Shown here piece after piece: positions 1 to 10,430 of a stretch of 64,000 nucleotides of DNA. How positions within the stretch are numbered: position 1 is the stretch's first letter; every line of letters starts with the position of its first letter. The stretch is taken from positions 317,001 to 381,000 of the forward strand of contig NC_092673.1 of assembly GCF_964355755.1 (NCBI RefSeq), given 5' to 3'. The translations under genes and the position numbers were made by a program. This DNA comes from Antedon mediterranea (lineage: Eukaryota; Echinodermata; Crinoidea; Comatulida; Antedonidae). Under the pieces are notes generated by a model. The model ran no database searches. It was not told the DNA's origin and saw nothing but the letters and a program-made list of their open reading frames with translations.

Positions 1-84
1 TTCAGATATTAATGTTCAGTCAGCATGTTTGTTGTAACGCCCTCCCCACAGCTATAAATAATACTTGGTATTATTATTTATTAG

Positions 85-267
85 CCTTGTGGAAACTTAA
101 CAAACGTTATCAATGATGCTATTGAAGAGCTAGCTGTGAAAGGGGTGATTACAGTTAAGGACTCGATAACTGGGTTTAAGGACCAACGATGGGTGCGCCA
201 ACTAGCTGCAACTACGGGTTGGGAGAGCGACGAGAGTGATTCAGTTAATAATAGCGAAACAATTGAG
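85..267 (+). CDS. GPAM-like exon (third from last)
   Basis: The frame is open for 61 codons between a ttag acceptor and a GTAATT donor. It reads NVINDAIEELAVKGVI near its start and becomes acidic and serine-rich towards its end (WESDESDS), consistent with a linker before the conserved C-terminal block. It joins the next exon in phase 0. On its own this exon would not identify the family; the assignment comes from the exon that follows. The start at 85 assumes the nearest AG is the one used. Confidence 0.7.
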
Positions 268-1149
268 GTAATTAGTATTTAAAATCTGTTTTTAGAATAA
301 AGGCTTTTAGTATAGACAGATTGGCCCATGCCTTTCCTGTGGTCAATGTAAGCACTGGACGAGAAAAGCTTGTTAGGATCAATCAAGGTGCTTTAAACAG
401 TCCTGGCTTAGTTTCATCCATCATTCAGATTAATGTAAAACTAATTGACATTGTCGTTCGGGACAGACGTCGGCCATAAACAAAGTTAGCTGGTAATTAG
501 ATATCATAGGTAATATGTACAATGGACTATATATATTGTATTTCATTATTACAATCTGTTAAGAATGTATTTTTGTTTTCAATCTTAGATTAACATGTCA
601 TCAGAAAACAAAAAGCAGTTGCAATTCTTGCAGTGTGTTCTGGGACCCCTCATTGAAGGTTATTGGCTATCAGTGTGCAACCTGGTTCGTCTCTTGGACA
701 TGGACGTTGATGACAACACATACATTAGAATGGTTAATATGTATGCAAAAGAGAGAGTTGAAAAAGGATTTGCTGTCTTTAGTAAGTAGATTTTGTTTTT
801 ATTTTGTAATTATGCAGGCTTTGATATATTTTTTTAACTCGTCTAGTTACAGTATATATTACATTTTTGTGGCATTAATAAATATCTAAATATTACATTT
901 CATGACACATTTCATGTTTTTACCATGTTAATTTACAATTTGTAATTTTGTATTTGTTTATGATTTTGTTTAGGTGAAAGCTGCAGCATGGATACCTTGC
1001 GTAATGCTGTGAAAGTGTTTCTACACTGGAAAGTACTCTGCACATACTATGATGCAGAAAACATTAAAATGCTCCAATTAAAGGAGCCATATCGAGACGA
1101 AGCTAAGCTTAGTGTTCTCATCGATAAGATAGAGGTGTTCCGTGTCTAA
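85..1149 (+). CDS. GPAM: Glycerol-3-phosphate acyltransferase, mitochondrial type (GPAM/GPAT1-like), C-terminal part
   Basis: Partial gene: only the last three exons are in the window (85-267, 589-781, 974-1149), giving about 183 C-terminal residues and the stop. Family enzymes acylate sn-glycerol-3-phosphate to lysophosphatidate, the first step of glycerolipid synthesis, at the outer mitochondrial membrane. The call rests on the middle exon, which reads FLQCVLGPLIEGYW and then AKERVEKG, the pattern I know from the GPAT1 C-terminal region (FLQ..LGPL.E.Y). The last exon continues with LRNAVKVF and ends in a hydrophobic/charged tail. Exon borders are clean: ttag acceptor before 85, GTAATT donor after 267, ttag before 589, GTAAGT after 781, ttag before 974. 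The frame stays open across both joins (phase 0, then phase 1). The catalytic acyltransferase motifs must lie upstream of the window. The 3' end of the coding sequence is caught in an 89-bp tandem duplication. A GPAT2-type paralogue is the main alternative. Confidence 0.82.
589..781 (+). CDS. GPAM-like exon (second from last)
   Basis: This is the most diagnostic exon. After the acceptor at 587-588 the frame reads through Q-FLQCVLGPLIEGYW and ends AKERVEKGFAVF, the block typical of mitochondrial GPAT C-termini. The donor is AGTAAGT, splitting a serine codon after its first base (phase 1). The methionine at 595 is internal and not a translation start. Confidence 0.85.
974..1149 (+). CDS. GPAM-like terminal exon
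   Basis: The first two bases complete a serine codon from the previous exon. The frame then runs 57 codons through LRNAVKVFLHW and DEAKLSVLIDKIEVF to a TAA at 1147-1149. The final eight codons and stop sit at the start of the first copy of an 89-bp tandem repeat (1123 onward), so the stop codon recurs in diverged form downstream. Confidence 0.82.
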
Positions 1150-1345
1150 TAATGCATGCCATGTAGTTGTCCAAGTAGATTACCACCAGCAAAGGCAAAC
1201 CAGTGAACATTGATAAGATAGAGGTGTTCCACATTTAATAACGCATGCCATGTAGTTGTCCAAGTAGATTACCACCAGCAAAGGCAAACCAGTGAACATT
1301 GATAAGATAGAGGTGTTTAATAATGCATGTAATGTAGTTGTCCAA
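1123..1345 (+). repeat. 89-bp tandem duplication capturing the GPAM 3' end
   Basis: Copies begin at 1123, 1212 and 1301 (spacing exactly 89 and 89), each starting GATAAGATAGAGGTG. The third copy is partial and has lost a few bases. The first copy opens with the last coding codons and stop of the GPAM-like gene. The second copy would also encode a short in-frame-looking tail ending in TAA, but lies downstream of the real stop. Confidence 0.9.
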
Positions 1346-1551
1346 GGTGATAAATGTCACATGTGTCATAAATTTAAAAATATTTATGAATGCCTTAGTA
1401 TAGAGGTGCTGATTTGTATACAAAAATCTCAATTCAACATTGGCGCTTTACTGGTGCTTTTCATTCAAAGAAATTTATTTAATCTGAACCTGTTTTTATA
1501 AAGCAATTATATTTCAAGGAAAATAACATCTTGATCAAAAATATATATATA

Positions 1552-1672
1552 TAGTAGGTCCCTAAAATATATATATATACTAGGTGCCTATAAAATACAT
1601 ACAGTAGGTGCCTATAAAATACATACAGTAGGTGCCTATAAAATACATATACAGTAGGTCCCTAAAATATAT
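1552..1672. repeat. 24-26 bp minisatellite with AT microsatellite flanks
   Basis: Units starting TAGGTGCCTATAAAATACAT begin at 1581, 1605 and 1629 (the last is two bases longer). Shorter diverged units starting TAGGTCCCTAAAATAT flank them on both sides with (AT)n runs. It lies in the intergenic gap between the two convergent genes. Confidence 0.85.
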
Positions 1673-1846
1673 AGAGATTGTATTTTTAAAAAGGAGTTTG
1701 TTTCGGAGAGAAAAGTGTAGTGAAAAATAACTACTGTAAATATTGAAATACACTTCTGCCATTTTTTTGAAAGTGACACTATTTGTATTCAAATAAGCTT
1801 TTATAAAATCTCAATGTATAAGCCTGACAAATGTATGCATTACAGT

Positions 1847-1996
1847 ACAGTATCCATTGATCTGACCAGTAAGAAGCTAGTTTTAAAACGGTCAATACAG
1901 TATGCATTGATCTGACCAGTAAGAAGCTAGTTTTAAAACGGTCAATACAGTATCCATTAATCTGACCAGTAAGAAGCTAGTTTTAAAACGGTCAAT
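1847..1996. repeat. 50-bp tandem repeat, three copies
   Basis: Three head-to-tail copies at 1847-1896, 1897-1946 and 1947-1996, each starting ACAGTAT and ending AACGGTCAAT. They differ at only a few positions (C/G at base 8, G/A near base 13), so the expansion is recent. No coding potential is seen. Confidence 0.95.
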
Positions 1997-2348
1997 AATA
2001 TTGGAAAGTTCTAGTTCAACCAGTGTATATGAAGTGTAAAGTTGTTGTTTTCTGAACAAGTTGTTGGAGAATTAAAAACAAAGCAATAATATGTGTTTGG
2101 AAAAAATGAACAATATATAAAAGGCATTTAAAATATTGTTGGTTGTCTTGTGTGATTATTTTTTGTTCTGTGCATTGCAGAAAACTTTCGACAAGATGAA
2201 GACAAAATACTCTTTACAAATGTTTCATTAAATATAATTATTTTTATCCAAAAAAAATCATTGGACATAAAAAGCAGCAAAACTCTGTTCCCTATACACA
2301 TATTAATCACACCAAATGTTTTTTATAATAATTTACAAAGATAAAGAA

Positions 2349-2354
2349 TTTATT
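2349..2354 (-). promoter_or_regulatory. Candidate polyadenylation signal for CYP26 gene A
   Basis: AATAAA on the - strand, about 240 bases after the gene A stop. An ATTAAA at 2562-2567, only 26 bases after the stop, is the alternative. Neither can be chosen from sequence alone. Confidence 0.35.
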
Positions 2355-2592
2355 GTTTGTTTAGCAATTATAATTTCACTTTCATTTCGTTATTTTCGTA
2401 CTTATAATATAATTTTTCGTCACAAATAAATTAATAAGATATTAACATAATTTACAATATGAATAAAAAGCCAATAAATACTGTATTTACTTGTATAAAT
2501 GTTACTGGTCGAACGAGTCTGTAGTAGGCCTAAATGCTATGATTGTTTTCATTATGTGTTATTTAATAATCTACTGTGCAGCAAGTGTACAT

Positions 2593-2979
2593 TCAGTCTA
2601 TCTTCTTTGTTGACTCGATTTTCGTTTCTTGTTTTTCTTGGTTATTCCTCATAAACTTTACCGGTAGTCCGTTCTTTGGGTGCGGTACAGGTAGAAGAGC
2701 TATTTTAAGATCTGTTGTCAGTAAACGCCAATTGCATTTACGAGTTAGTTCGATGGTCAAGATTTTTAGAAATAATATAGCAAGATGTTTGCCGATACAA
2801 CTTCTAGGCCCACCGCCGAACACGCAGTAATTGTAGCGGTTTGAAATGACTTTATACTCCTTTTCGTTGTTGATAAACCGGTCGGGGTAAAATTGGTCAA
2901 CGTTATCGTAATAACTTGAATACCCCATTGTTTCTCGGATACTCCATAATAGTGTCCAACCTTTTGGTATCTGCTTGCC
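2593..2979 (-). CDS. CYP26 gene A exon 4 (heme loop)
   Basis: 128 codons plus TGA. It begins GKQIPKGW and carries SIRETM, PDRF and the heme-binding loop FGGGPRSCIG, then LPVPHPKNGLPVKF and a short lysine-rich tail. The acceptor is tttcag. It ends at 2593. Confidence 0.95.
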   Translation of the reverse strand, partial: GKQIPKGWTLLWSIRETMGYSSYYDNVDQFYPDRFINNEKEYKVISNRYNYCVFGGGPRSCIGKHLAILFLKILTIELTRKCNWRLLTTDLKIALLPVPHPKNGLPVKFMRNNQEKQETKIESTKKID

Positions 2980-5900
2980 CTGAAATTATACAAACCAAGG
3001 ATATTTAAATTACCTCTTATACTGATTGTGTATGGTTCCATATAGATACCACATGGATTTAGTTCACATTCACATTAATTTAATTATCAATGAATACTAT
3101 GATGTATAAGCAACAGATGGATAAATACATAATAAAGTAACATTGAAAAAGATGAATATAACTAAAAGATGTAAAATCGTCGCGTTAGTCCCTCATGCAA
3201 TGATCGCAATCAAATTAATAGCTTATCTTTGATGACGCAATTGAACATTTTTTGGTGACGATATAGAGGGCAGCAGAATCTTTCTGAACAATTGTTTTGT
3301 TGACGATGAAATGGAACCGTGCAATTATAGAGGTTCTCTCTACGTACAATTGAATTAGGCCCATAAAGTCGAAAGAAAAATCAACTTAATTCCAATAGGA
3401 TCCTTTAAGACAGCATAGACAATCACAACAAACAAATACAAACAAATCAAACACACATAACAATAATAAGAACACTTTAAGTAGGACATGGAATGTATGG
3501 CGTATATACGTTATATCCTACCTCGAGCGTAAAGGTCTGTAACACCTTTCTGAACCCGCCGCCAACCGGTGGGGTAAGCCTCAAAGATTCCCTGACAACC
3601 GCAGCTGTGTATTTCAGGCTATTGATCTCTGCCAAACTCAACCCATGAACATTATCCAATGAATACAATCCGCTCTCTTCCAATTCTTGTTTTATTCTAG
3701 CAACGACCTCTGGATGTCGCGACAGATTCATCAGTAACGTAGTGGCTGCACTAGAGGTTGTCGAGAAACTAGCAAAGAGGAGCTCTAAAACGACGTCTTT
3801 AATGATCTTGTCGTCAACGTCATCTTTCGTCTCGTCCATGTACTCCATAAGAAGCCTTAATGCGGTTCGGTCTTCTAATGAGTCTGATTCCCTCTTCTTC
3901 CTAACACTGGCTCCAATTCGTTCCAGAAGTATTTCTCGTGCTTTCATCCCCTGAAATTATATTAATATTATTCTAGAAACTTATCGCCGTCTTAAATACC
4001 ATCCGTGACACACCCTGTGGAGGGACACACCATGTGGCGGGACACACCATGTGGAGGGACACACCCTGTGGAGGGACACACCCTGTGGATGGACGCACCC
4101 TGTGGAGGGACACAAACTTATAATGATTTAATTTGTACGCGTGCGATAATTAGTTGTCTATATACGATAAATGCAATGAAGTCTTTAACTTTAAAAAAAA
4201 TAGGTACATATGAGACCCAAACTTACGGTAAATTAACTTGAAATTAAGTGATTTGCGTTTAAAAAAACGTTTGAGAATTGTGTATGGATAATAAATGTGT
4301 ATAATGTTACCTTGTTTAGGCCCGATCCTGGAATATTGATTGGTAAGCAGAAAATATTGTCGGAAAACACTTTAAATGTTTCTGTAAGACTCAATATTTC
4401 AGTTTTTGAATAGTTAAATCCACATAAAGTTGAACCATTAACACGGAATATTAATTCACGCATCTCTGGGTAGACGGTCACCTTTTCTTTTGAGCACCAG
4501 TTTTCTAGAGTTTCGTCAATTTGCTTCTGTATCGAAGGAACATATGACTCTAGAGCGCTGTGACGAAACGCTTCCATAATGCGTTTACGAGCGACTGCGT
4601 GCAGCGTGCCAAACATCCCGCTTATCGCGTGTTGTCCGAGGAGACTACGCGTCGAGGTCGGCAGTGACGGTGCAAGAATTTCATTTTCTAACTGGAATAT
4701 CTTTTGCAGGTTTTCCGCTCCATACACCCGGATAATAGGTTTCCCCAGAACATGCGTCTTGAATATTTTACCATGTTTTTTAAAACGTTCTTCGTAAAAT
4801 TTTGATCCCTGAAATATAACACAACACATAATAAATAAGCACACAAATGACGACATACATAATCTGTTATTCTCCCATCTTCATTTTTAAGTGCTTTGGG
4901 ACCATCTGTTGATTGTTAAAAACGCTATATAAATTTGACAACATTAACATTTGAAGATTTTTTTATAGTATAAATTGATCCATGGATCGATCCAATATAA
5001 GTCATGAATATTGTTAATTCCCCAAGTGGGTGTTATTGATGACATCATCATCATCATTCACAACATTCTTCGATTTAACAGAGCTCTAACAACCAGCTAG
5101 TTCTTCCATGTACGTCATTCTTCATCACTCTACTTCTTGCGCCAACAAATATAAAGATTCCACGCGTTCTATGTGACATTAAAATCAACCACGAATTATT
5201 ATTTAATATTAAATATCATTCGGTTAAATGTAAATATTACATAGCACACCCAACTGACATTCAATTAAATGTTATTATAGTGTTCTTGTGTAGGCCATGT
5301 TTGGATTTATTTAGACTAGAAGGTCTAAATAAATTAATAAAAACTATTCGCATAGCGCGCATACAAACAAGCACAGAACTAAGAACAAGAAAATGTATTT
5401 TAAACTCAATATCGCTAATTCTTTATAGATGATTACAGTGAGTATATTACCCAAAAATAAATGATCTAGTTTTTTTAGAGGTTAAGTTTATGCATCAATG
5501 TATTTTAAATACTTAAAATAGGGCACATGAGGGTTTAAGTGGCGATCTTTTGTAGTATTTTTAATAGCGTTAAAAAATGCTATAAACCAATGACTGTAAA
5601 AGTAGAGATAGGCCTAGCATTGTGATAACGTTTTTAAATAGGACAACTATAGTCTGTCTTAAGTAGGATATATTTATTGTAAATCGTAAAGTATGTCAGT
5701 GTTTGTATCAGGACCAATAGGTAGTTTTAGGAACCATTGTTATGATAACACTTATATAATACTTTGTATTTTTTAGGACACTGCGTGTCCGCCGCCAGTG
5801 GCGTCAATTTGGATCCTCTAAATCTTTTAAATGAATAGAAGAATACAAGTTATTGGTGTTAAGTTCAATTAAATAGGCTACACCGTCGGCGGCGTCACGA

Positions 5901-6424
5901 TCAAAGTACACACACTCAGAAATTGATGGCTCACCTATTTAAAATACAGTTTTAAGAAAAGTCTACTTTTTTTAAAATTAAAATCTATAGGTATTTTTTT
6001 AAACAAAAATACATAATTATTTGATATTTTTTCGATGATTTGTGCATCGTTTGTAATCAATCTTGAACAAATTGTTTTAAGATAATGACATGGACATGCC
6101 CCAGTGTGCGCGCGCGCTTTATAATTTGGCCTACATTTCATACAAATTTCGTTTAATATCATCATCTAAATGCATTTAGTCACTCAAAAAGTTAAAATTA
6201 CAAATAGCTTTATCACCTACCTTTAGTATAAGTTGAAATGTCTCACCAATGATTGGCCAACCCATTCCCCCGCCAGGTAGTGGATCTTTACATGTACTAT
6301 CATACTGCAGACTGTGATAAAGATTCCAAAAGTAGTGAATAGCGCGAAACAGACTATACACCAACAGAAACAGTGCCACTAACTGGATAAACGATGAAAT
6401 CCAGCTGAATATTAAATAAAACAT
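2593..6424 (-). CDS. CYP26-like cytochrome P450 (retinoic acid hydroxylase), tandem copy A, complete
   Basis: Coding exons on the - strand are 6424-6221, 4808-4311, 3950-3522 and 2979-2593. All introns are phase 0 with GT/AG borders, giving 505 aa, normal for CYP26. The family is ER-membrane monooxygenases that 4-hydroxylate all-trans retinoic acid and set its tissue levels. Visible features: N-terminal hydrophobic anchor (residues about 2-25); PLPGGGMGWPIIGETFQ; GRAF-region equivalent KTHVLGKPIIRVYGAENL; I-helix ELLFASFSTTSSAATTLL (about 289-306); ExxR as ESLR (355-358); GGGFR; QIPKGW; PDRF (409-412); heme loop FGGGPRSCIG with the cysteine ligand at 438. The usual acidic residue of the I-helix motif is replaced by serine. 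The paralogue 4 kb away has the same exon plan. Substrate is inferred from family only; a CYP26-related orphan P450 is the alternative. Confidence 0.93.
3522..3950 (-). CDS. CYP26 gene A exon 3 (I-helix and ExxR)
   Basis: 143 codons, starting GMKAREIL after a tttcag acceptor and ending QTFTLE at a GTAGGA donor. It contains the oxygen-activation helix ASFSTT and the ExxR motif ESLR followed by LTPPVGGGFR, a strong CYP26 signature. Confidence 0.95.
4007..4114. repeat. 17-bp minisatellite in gene A intron 2
   Basis: Six full units of the form GACACACCCTGTGGAGG plus a partial one. Units alternate CC/CA at the ninth base and carry single changes. It lies within the intron between exons 2 and 3. 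The short reading frames across it are repeat artefacts. Confidence 0.95.
4311..4808 (-). CDS. CYP26 gene A exon 2
   Basis: 166 codons, exactly the length of the matching exon in gene B. It starts GSKFYEERF after a tttcag acceptor and ends NIPGSGLNK at a GTAACA donor. It holds the substrate-recognition region equivalent to helices B to F, including RKRIMEAFRHSALESYVP. Confidence 0.93.
4889..4942. mobile_element. SINE/LINE-type 3' tail fragment in gene A intron 1
   Basis: TGCTTTGGGACCATCTG followed by AACGCTATATAAATTTGA resembles the conserved tail shared by many invertebrate non-LTR elements (gcgctatataaat). Only the tail is recognisable. Confidence 0.45.
6221..6424 (-). CDS. CYP26 gene A exon 1
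   Basis: 68 codons from the ATG at 6424-6422. The exon encodes a hydrophobic N-terminal signal anchor and the proline/glycine hinge (PLPGGGMGWPIIG) typical of microsomal P450s. It ends FQLILK before a GTAGGT donor. The ATG is chosen because it opens the hydrophobic anchor and gives a CYP26-length leader. Confidence 0.9.
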
Positions 6425-6465
6425 TATATACTGTAAATATACATCAGCTAGCCTCTGAGTGGATA

Positions 6466-6473
6466 TATTTATA
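6466..6473 (-). promoter_or_regulatory. Candidate TATA box of CYP26 gene A
   Basis: TATAAATA on the - strand, 42 bases upstream of the gene A ATG. It implies a very short 5' leader, so either the leader is short or transcription starts elsewhere. Confidence 0.4.
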
Positions 6474-6807
6474 CCTCGTGATTCAAATTTGTATGATTGA
6501 ATGCGATATTTTGGATAAGCTCACAAATCTTATTGCATCTACTAAAATATTTTGCGTGTTGTTCTATGCGTTTTGGTAATTATGTCTTCATGCATGAAAA
6601 AAATGCAGAAAACCCTATTATACAGCAATCCATGGTCACTGCTTTCTCAACAATACGAATTGTACCGATAAATTTGTCTCCTTTATCTATTCAAGGATAG
6701 CCATCCAATTGGTAGCTTAAAATATTTTTATATAATTGGAAATGTAACTAACATCTAACTCTTTCACAGTGGGGGAAACAATTTGTCTCTATACAAAAGA
6801 AGTACAT

Positions 6808-6823
6808 TCACCTCATGACGTCA
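6808..6823 (-). promoter_or_regulatory. CRE with adjacent nuclear-receptor half-site upstream of gene A
   Basis: A perfect TGACGTCA palindrome at 6816-6823 and, two bases from it, AGGTGA on the - strand (6808-6813). AGGTGA fits the RAR/RXR half-site consensus PuG(G/T)T(C/G)A. The site lies about 0.4 kb upstream of the gene A start codon. Function is inferred. Confidence 0.4.
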
Positions 6824-8370
6824 CAATGGTGGAATAATTATATACAATAATATTAGCACTGGTGTCTGGTCGCATTAAATAGTGATGCTAAAATTAATAA
6901 ATTTGACTGCATATAAATAATGAATTACTGGCCTTGATGCGCGTCAGATTATACTATTTAAAACTAAGCGATATGCTATGAATGACATCGTAAAATAAAT
7001 ACTTTATTTCTCAATAACAATCCCACTCTAAAGGGATAAATTACCCACTAGCACAAGCAATAACAGCATACCCTAAGAATGGGAAATATGCATGATAGAT
7101 ATTAGGACAATAATAATAGGAAATACTTGTTATCTTTTGAACCAACTAATACTTATTTCTATCTGCAGGCAATGGGGACAAGAAACGTGTTATAGGCATA
7201 ACCTATACACAAACATTTCCAATAGACTAGTGTAAACACTTTATTCGATCTATCTATTATATTATCTATCTTTTTTTATACTGTACATTAATTCAGTATT
7301 AATTATTGGCCTACTTTAATATCGGTACAATGTTTGAATTTTATTTGTATTATTATCTGGTGCATTATGGAGAGATTTAAGAGTGAAACGTATAGCTACG
7401 TACGACATGACATTATCATTATGTTTAATCTGCCACAAGTAGGCCTAATAATTAAGTAATCAAAATAAAAAGTTAAACCAAATAAGTCCTTAGTTAAACA
7501 AAATCAGACATTGGGAAAATTAAGTTTAGCGCCCCCGTTAGGCGTGTAATTTTTCTCACGCATTGGGGGCGCGCGACTGTGTTATGCACACACAGGTGTT
7601 TTTGTTTTTAGTACAGAAAACGCCTAGGAAACAAAACCACATTGAAATTGTAAGTCACTTTTTAAGTATTATTGAAATTAGGAAAGATTAATAGTTCCAG
7701 TTGTTTACTTTGATTTTGCTAGGTCTGAAAAATGTAAGCACAGTTCATGCTAGGCCAAATTATATCTTTGTTTAAGATTGCAATTCACTTCTCGCTGTTA
7801 ATTCTCGAATGCTTGCAGATTCAAAACCGTACAGGATCATGATTATTCTTTATCAGATATATCATTTATTTTTCAAATTATAAAAATCAATATCAGCGTC
7901 GTCATCTTTCGAGGAGTCATCCATCTCAATTCAACTACAGTATAAATACTGTATATCATACACACACTGTAGGCTCTGCATACGCACATAATACCCTATC
8001 GACAGGTGATCGTGACTCACGGTATCTATACCTGTCGATGTATGTATTTACTCAAAGAATATCTATTTACAATTATATCATCTTATCTTCGTCGTCCTCA
8101 TCATTATCACCGTCCTCATATAATCACCGTTGTTGTCATGATCATCATCACCGTCATCGTAATCATCATCATAATCATTATTGCTGTAGGCCTAATTGGC
8201 GCATTACAAATTCTTATTATTGTTATCGTCGTCGTCTCGTCGTCGATGAATGACAATAAATATATTTTTATCTGTCAACGATTTTAACTTCTATATGAAT
8301 TTTATATAATCAATGTAAATTTATAGGCCTATATTATGTCATTTGAATATTTAATATGTTATGTGTTGTA

Positions 8371-8476
8371 CTGTATGTTTTATCGAGGGCCCTGAATGAT
8401 CAGTTCTATTGGAACTTGATAGGCTACCCTCAGTAAAGATGGTAATAAATAAAATAAATAAAAAAATAAATAAAGA
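8371..8476 (+). mobile_element. LINE 3' end fragment
   Basis: The stretch TATCGAGGGCCCTGAATGAT, then GATAGGCTACCCTCAGTAAA, then an (AATAAA)n tail matches the typical 3' end of invertebrate non-LTR retrotransposons (gaagatcag..ctaccctc..aaataaataaa). No open reading frame for a polymerase is attached, so it is a 5'-truncated copy. Confidence 0.6.
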
Positions 8477-8654
8477 CAACAAATAATCAATATATCGTTG
8501 ACCTTTATTGCACTATACATGATCGTGTTTTAAACATTTAAACCCGAAAACAAAAACAGTTGTATACTCAACTACAGTTGTTCCCAATCCGAGAACATGT
8601 TTAAAAGCAACAAATATTCAAGTATTCCCCCACAGCTGTTCATAATCATACGTA

Positions 8655-8750
8655 GTGTAACGTCATGACGTAATGTAACGTCATGACGTAATGTAACGCC
8701 ATGACGTAATGTAACGTCATGACGTACCGGTAATGTAACGCCATGACGTA
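8655..8750. repeat. 18-bp minisatellite of CRE-like units
   Basis: Five 18-bp units of the form ATGTAACGTCATGACGTA at 8655, 8673, 8691, 8709 and 8733. A six-base insertion CCGGTA precedes the last. Every unit has a TGACGTA core; units 1, 2 and 4 also carry CGTCATGACG, a 10-bp palindrome. It lies between CYP26 genes A and B. Confidence 0.92.
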
Positions 8751-10351
8751 ATGTAATTGGTAATTTAAAATATTTACAATAAAATGTGTATAGGTATCAA
8801 TCACAATGCCAACCAAGGTTTTCTAATTTTGACAAATAAAACAAAGGTATTGGTATAGCATAGGGGATTATTTCTTTTAAAAAGCTGATGTTTTGAGATA
8901 TTACGGTTTGTGGGCTTCACCTGTTATAGGCCTACACACATTTATACATTTGGTGTTCCTAGGCAAGGTATACATTAAGATCGTTCTTAATGATAAATAC
9001 ATATTTTAAAAAATACACACCACTAACAAGTTCCAGTAGCCTATATGAAAATTTAAAAAAATCTAATTGAATAACCAGCACTTGAATTAAGAATATTTGA
9101 TTCTTCGTCACATCCGGTATACACAGTGGAAAGTTTTCTTTTTAGGGGAAGGGGGGATGTGCGAGGGGGTTGCTACACCTAGATTTGCACGTATACGGAA
9201 CACGTGATCGTCAAATCCATTGACACTCGTTTAAAATAATGGTTTTATCTAAAAATAAAAAACAAACGTATAAAAATGAAGCATGCAAACTCAATACGAT
9301 ATACCATTTTTAAAACTGATATATAAATATATAATATTTTCAGGCCGACCGAGAATAACTATCTATTTTAATCTCTTTTCAATTAATATGCGACCTCTCC
9401 CACTCTTAGTCTTAATCGCCTCATTATTATATTATTTATTTCTTGTTATTTCTACACACGTTACCTTGCATGCCAATTGAATACTTGCATAATCACACCA
9501 GTTTGCATAATATTTTAAGGGGTATATATATATTTATAATTATATACTTTATAATTCTTGAATACGTATTCGATTAACATTATTCACATCACATCGAAAC
9601 ATGTGACCGTTGATGTGGATAGACCTGGATTCAGGCCCGTTGTCGCCTGGCCTTGCCTCCCGGCCTAGCCACCCTGCCTAGCCACCCGGCCTAGCCACCC
9701 GGCCTAGCCACCCAGCATATTTTAATTAATTTTTTTTCGATCAATGTACATTTTTTATTATACAAAAAACCCGTAAAAGTACTTTGGTTCATACACATAT
9801 CCTATTTACAATAATAAACTTTTTCCTTTATCAATATTGTTTATCACAACAATTTATAATAAATTAATACAAATGGAATAAAATATAATGTATAATACAT
9901 TTTTGTGTTGTATTTAACATCACGACACTGTACAGATGTAATAAAAATAGTCTGCGCATCACTTTGCGCTGCGCACGGACGCGTATATAAATGTACGCAC
10001 TTTTAATATTTTACATAGGTAAGGAAACTTTTCAATGAGAAAGAAGGGTTTTTAGAATTGAATTTATAATGATCTGTAGAATCTCATTGTAAAAATTGAA
10101 AAACTACATGCAATACCTGATTTAAAGTGTTTTACATTTCCAATGGAGAAATTAAATTTCCCTAAATAAATTCCCTGAGGAGTCCGTAACAATAGGAACG
10201 CAAATTTATAAATAATAATAATAAATATACCTGACAGTATAAAGAAATGGTTATCCAACCATTTGTAGAAGAATGAAAACGATGGAGTGATTTATCGTTT
10301 TATGGCTTGACAAAGCGAACGCTTTATTATCTTTGTTCTTTTTATCTACAT
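8751..10351. other. Intergenic stretch downstream of gene B
   Basis: Apart from the 13-bp array at 9661-9714 nothing is recognised. The sequence is AT-rich with only short frames lacking family similarity. Confidence 0.55.
9661..9714. repeat. 13-bp minisatellite, four copies
   Basis: Four units of CGGCCTAGCCACC in a row at 9661, 9674, 9687 and 9700, the second with CT for CG. It is a GC-rich island in AT-rich surroundings downstream of gene B. Confidence 0.9.
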
Positions 10352-10363
10352 TTTATTTTTATT
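10352..10363 (-). promoter_or_regulatory. Polyadenylation signals of CYP26 gene B
   Basis: Two overlapping AATAAA hexamers on the - strand 70-80 bases after the gene B stop, with a third at 10323-10328. Spacing and repetition make this a good candidate 3' end. Confidence 0.55.
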
Positions 10364-10430
10364 TTAGACAGGATAAAAGAAAACGATAATTTAAATTGCA
10401 AGTGATTCTAACACGCGCATGGGATAGGTG

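Larger units (their letters stand above)
6425..8370. other. Intergenic, upstream of gene A
   Basis: No exon is recognised. The stretch holds the candidate TATA box and CRE of gene A, a GC-rich hairpin at 7529-7572 and, at 8085-8250, a degraded trinucleotide (TCA/CGT)n tract. That tract produces two meaningless overlapping frames rich in H/I/V/S. Confidence 0.6.

Noticed and set aside
2576-2830. + strand frames opposite the CYP26 exons (also 3742-3954, 4579-4797, 10445-10654)
   Set aside because: Antisense shadows of well-supported P450 exons.
8006-8287. Two overlapping frames rich in His, Ile, Val and Ser
   Set aside because: They are produced by a degraded trinucleotide (TCA/CGT)n tract.
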